Assembly: GCA_023255965.1 (NCBI GenBank)
Contig: JAGDWE010000071.1
Coordinates: 1-14,026, forward strand
Length of the DNA: 14,026 nt
Origin: Desulfurococcales archaeon
Lineage (GTDB): Archaea; Thermoproteota; Thermoprotei_A; Sulfolobales; NBVN01
Reading direction: 5' to 3'
Program-made: the position numbers and the translations under genes
Shown: piece by piece, positions 13,727 to 14,026 of the stretch
Layout: every line of letters begins with the position of its first letter
How positions within the stretch are numbered: position 1 is the stretch's first letter
Notes under the pieces: generated by a model
Told to the model about the DNA's origin: nothing
The model's input: only the letters and a program-made list of their open reading frames with translations
Database searches by the model: none

Positions 13727-13931
13727 GAGCTCTACGTCCTCGGGCTCGAGAGCCGCCTACGACTCCGCAGGGATATCGAAATCCCTATGGGTAAGGTGGA
13801 ACCCCTAGATGCAACCATGAAAACATGAAATGATTGAAATGAGCATCTAGGGAGAACGGTGAGTAGGTGTTGAGGGGTTCCACACTTGTAGAATAAGAAG
13901 TACCCAAAAGTAGTTAATGGAAACGTGTGGA
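13727..13931 (+). ncRNA. Candidate structured leader or small RNA with competing hairpins
   Basis: The gap after 13690 has no frame but is full of inverted repeats. There are small hairpins at 13743-13754 (GGCT-CGAG-AGCC) and 13769-13786 (AGGGAT-ATCGAA-ATCCCT). GTGGAACCCCT (13796-13806) pairs perfectly with AGGGGTTCCAC (13873-13883). CCCTAGATGC (13803-13812) pairs with GCATCTAGGG (13843-13852) around a 30-base loop of repeated ATGA units. TCCACAC (13879-13885) pairs with GTGTGGA (13925-13931). The last helix excludes the first. This could be an attenuator or riboswitch-like leader of the following gene, a small RNA, or an end of a mobile element. Strand and function are inferred. Confidence 0.35.
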
Positions 13932-14026
13932 CTGTTGGTTTAGATAAAGTTTATGAGCTTTTTAGTCACGCAGATTTAGATCTACGCCTCGATGACGGCG
14001 GATTAGCCATCAGGGGCAGGGTCATA
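13925..14026 (+). CDS. Probable start of a gene running off the window
   Basis: From GTG 13925 the frame stays open to the last base (34 codons: WTVGLDKVYELFSHADLDLR, then LDDGGLAIRGRVI). In-frame sequence before it goes back to a TAG near 13890. The alternating charged and hydrophobic pattern looks like protein, and the strong hairpin region ends at this point. No good ribosome-binding site is seen and the start is uncertain. Family unknown from so little sequence. Confidence 0.42.
   Translation, partial: MWTVGLDKVYELFSHADLDLRLDDGGLAIRGRVI

Noticed and set aside
13700..13800. tRNA or split/intron-containing tRNA suggested by the AGGGAT-ATCGAA-ATCCCT hairpin
   Set aside because: The loop is six bases, lacks the G53-C61 pair and TTC start on plus, and no acceptor, D or anticodon arm could be assembled around it on either strand.

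Overview
The window looks like a compact chromosomal segment from a thermophilic crenarchaeon (Thermoproteota), most plausibly the Thermoproteales/Thermoproteaceae. This rests on an archaeal XPB helicase, an archaeal mevalonate kinase, the archaeal D-aminoacyl-tRNA deacylase DtdA, TATA-type promoters, ribosome-binding sites of the form GGTGG, frequent GTG and TTG starts, heavy use of AGG, TTA and GTA codons, and convergent gene pairs that overlap by 4 to 20 bp. The genus is an inference; no rRNA is present to confirm it.

Layout. (1) 1-973: the 3' part of an IS200/IS605-family tnpB gene. Its last ~180 bases double as a strongly hairpinned right end, where an omega/reRNA would be expected. (2) 1001-3559: the XPB helicase, convergent with an unrecognised gene that seems to be split by a +1 frameshift. 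(3) 3560-4934: a two-way promoter, mevalonate kinase (isoprenoid lipid synthesis), then ~290 bp without a gene. (4) 4935-6648, minus strand: a small zinc-ribbon protein, a metallophosphoesterase and a DUF72 protein form a tight operon, followed by tRNA-Thr(CGU) with its own TATA box inside the end of the DUF72 gene. (5) 6728-11864: a metabolic block made of a ThDP-dependent 2-keto-acid enzyme, an Ldh2-type 2-hydroxyacid dehydrogenase, two related cyclophilin-like proteins facing away from each other, and a UxaA/SuyB-type lyase that lacks the SAF domain. (6) 11861-12694: dtdA, convergent with the lyase. (7) 12695-14026: a GC-richer hairpinned intergenic stretch, an unrecognised AT-rich 211-residue gene behind a palindromic promoter, a second hairpin-rich stretch with competing inverted repeats, and the probable start of a further gene running off the end.

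How the genes may work together. Genes of block 5 have activities that could act in sequence on a 2-hydroxy/2-keto acid (dehydrogenase, ThDP decarboxylase or lyase, lyase/dehydratase). Two readings fit: sugar-acid breakdown, or a sulfolactate/sulfopyruvate route, because ComC is an Ldh2 member, SuyB is a SAF-less UxaA member and sulfopyruvate decarboxylase is ThDP-dependent. The sequence does not decide between them.

The most unusual items are the two hairpin-rich noncoding stretches, the paired cyclophilin-like genes inside the metabolic block, the tnpB right end abutting the XPB promoter, and the probable frameshift gene opposite XPB. There is no CRISPR array, rRNA or clear defence system in the window.
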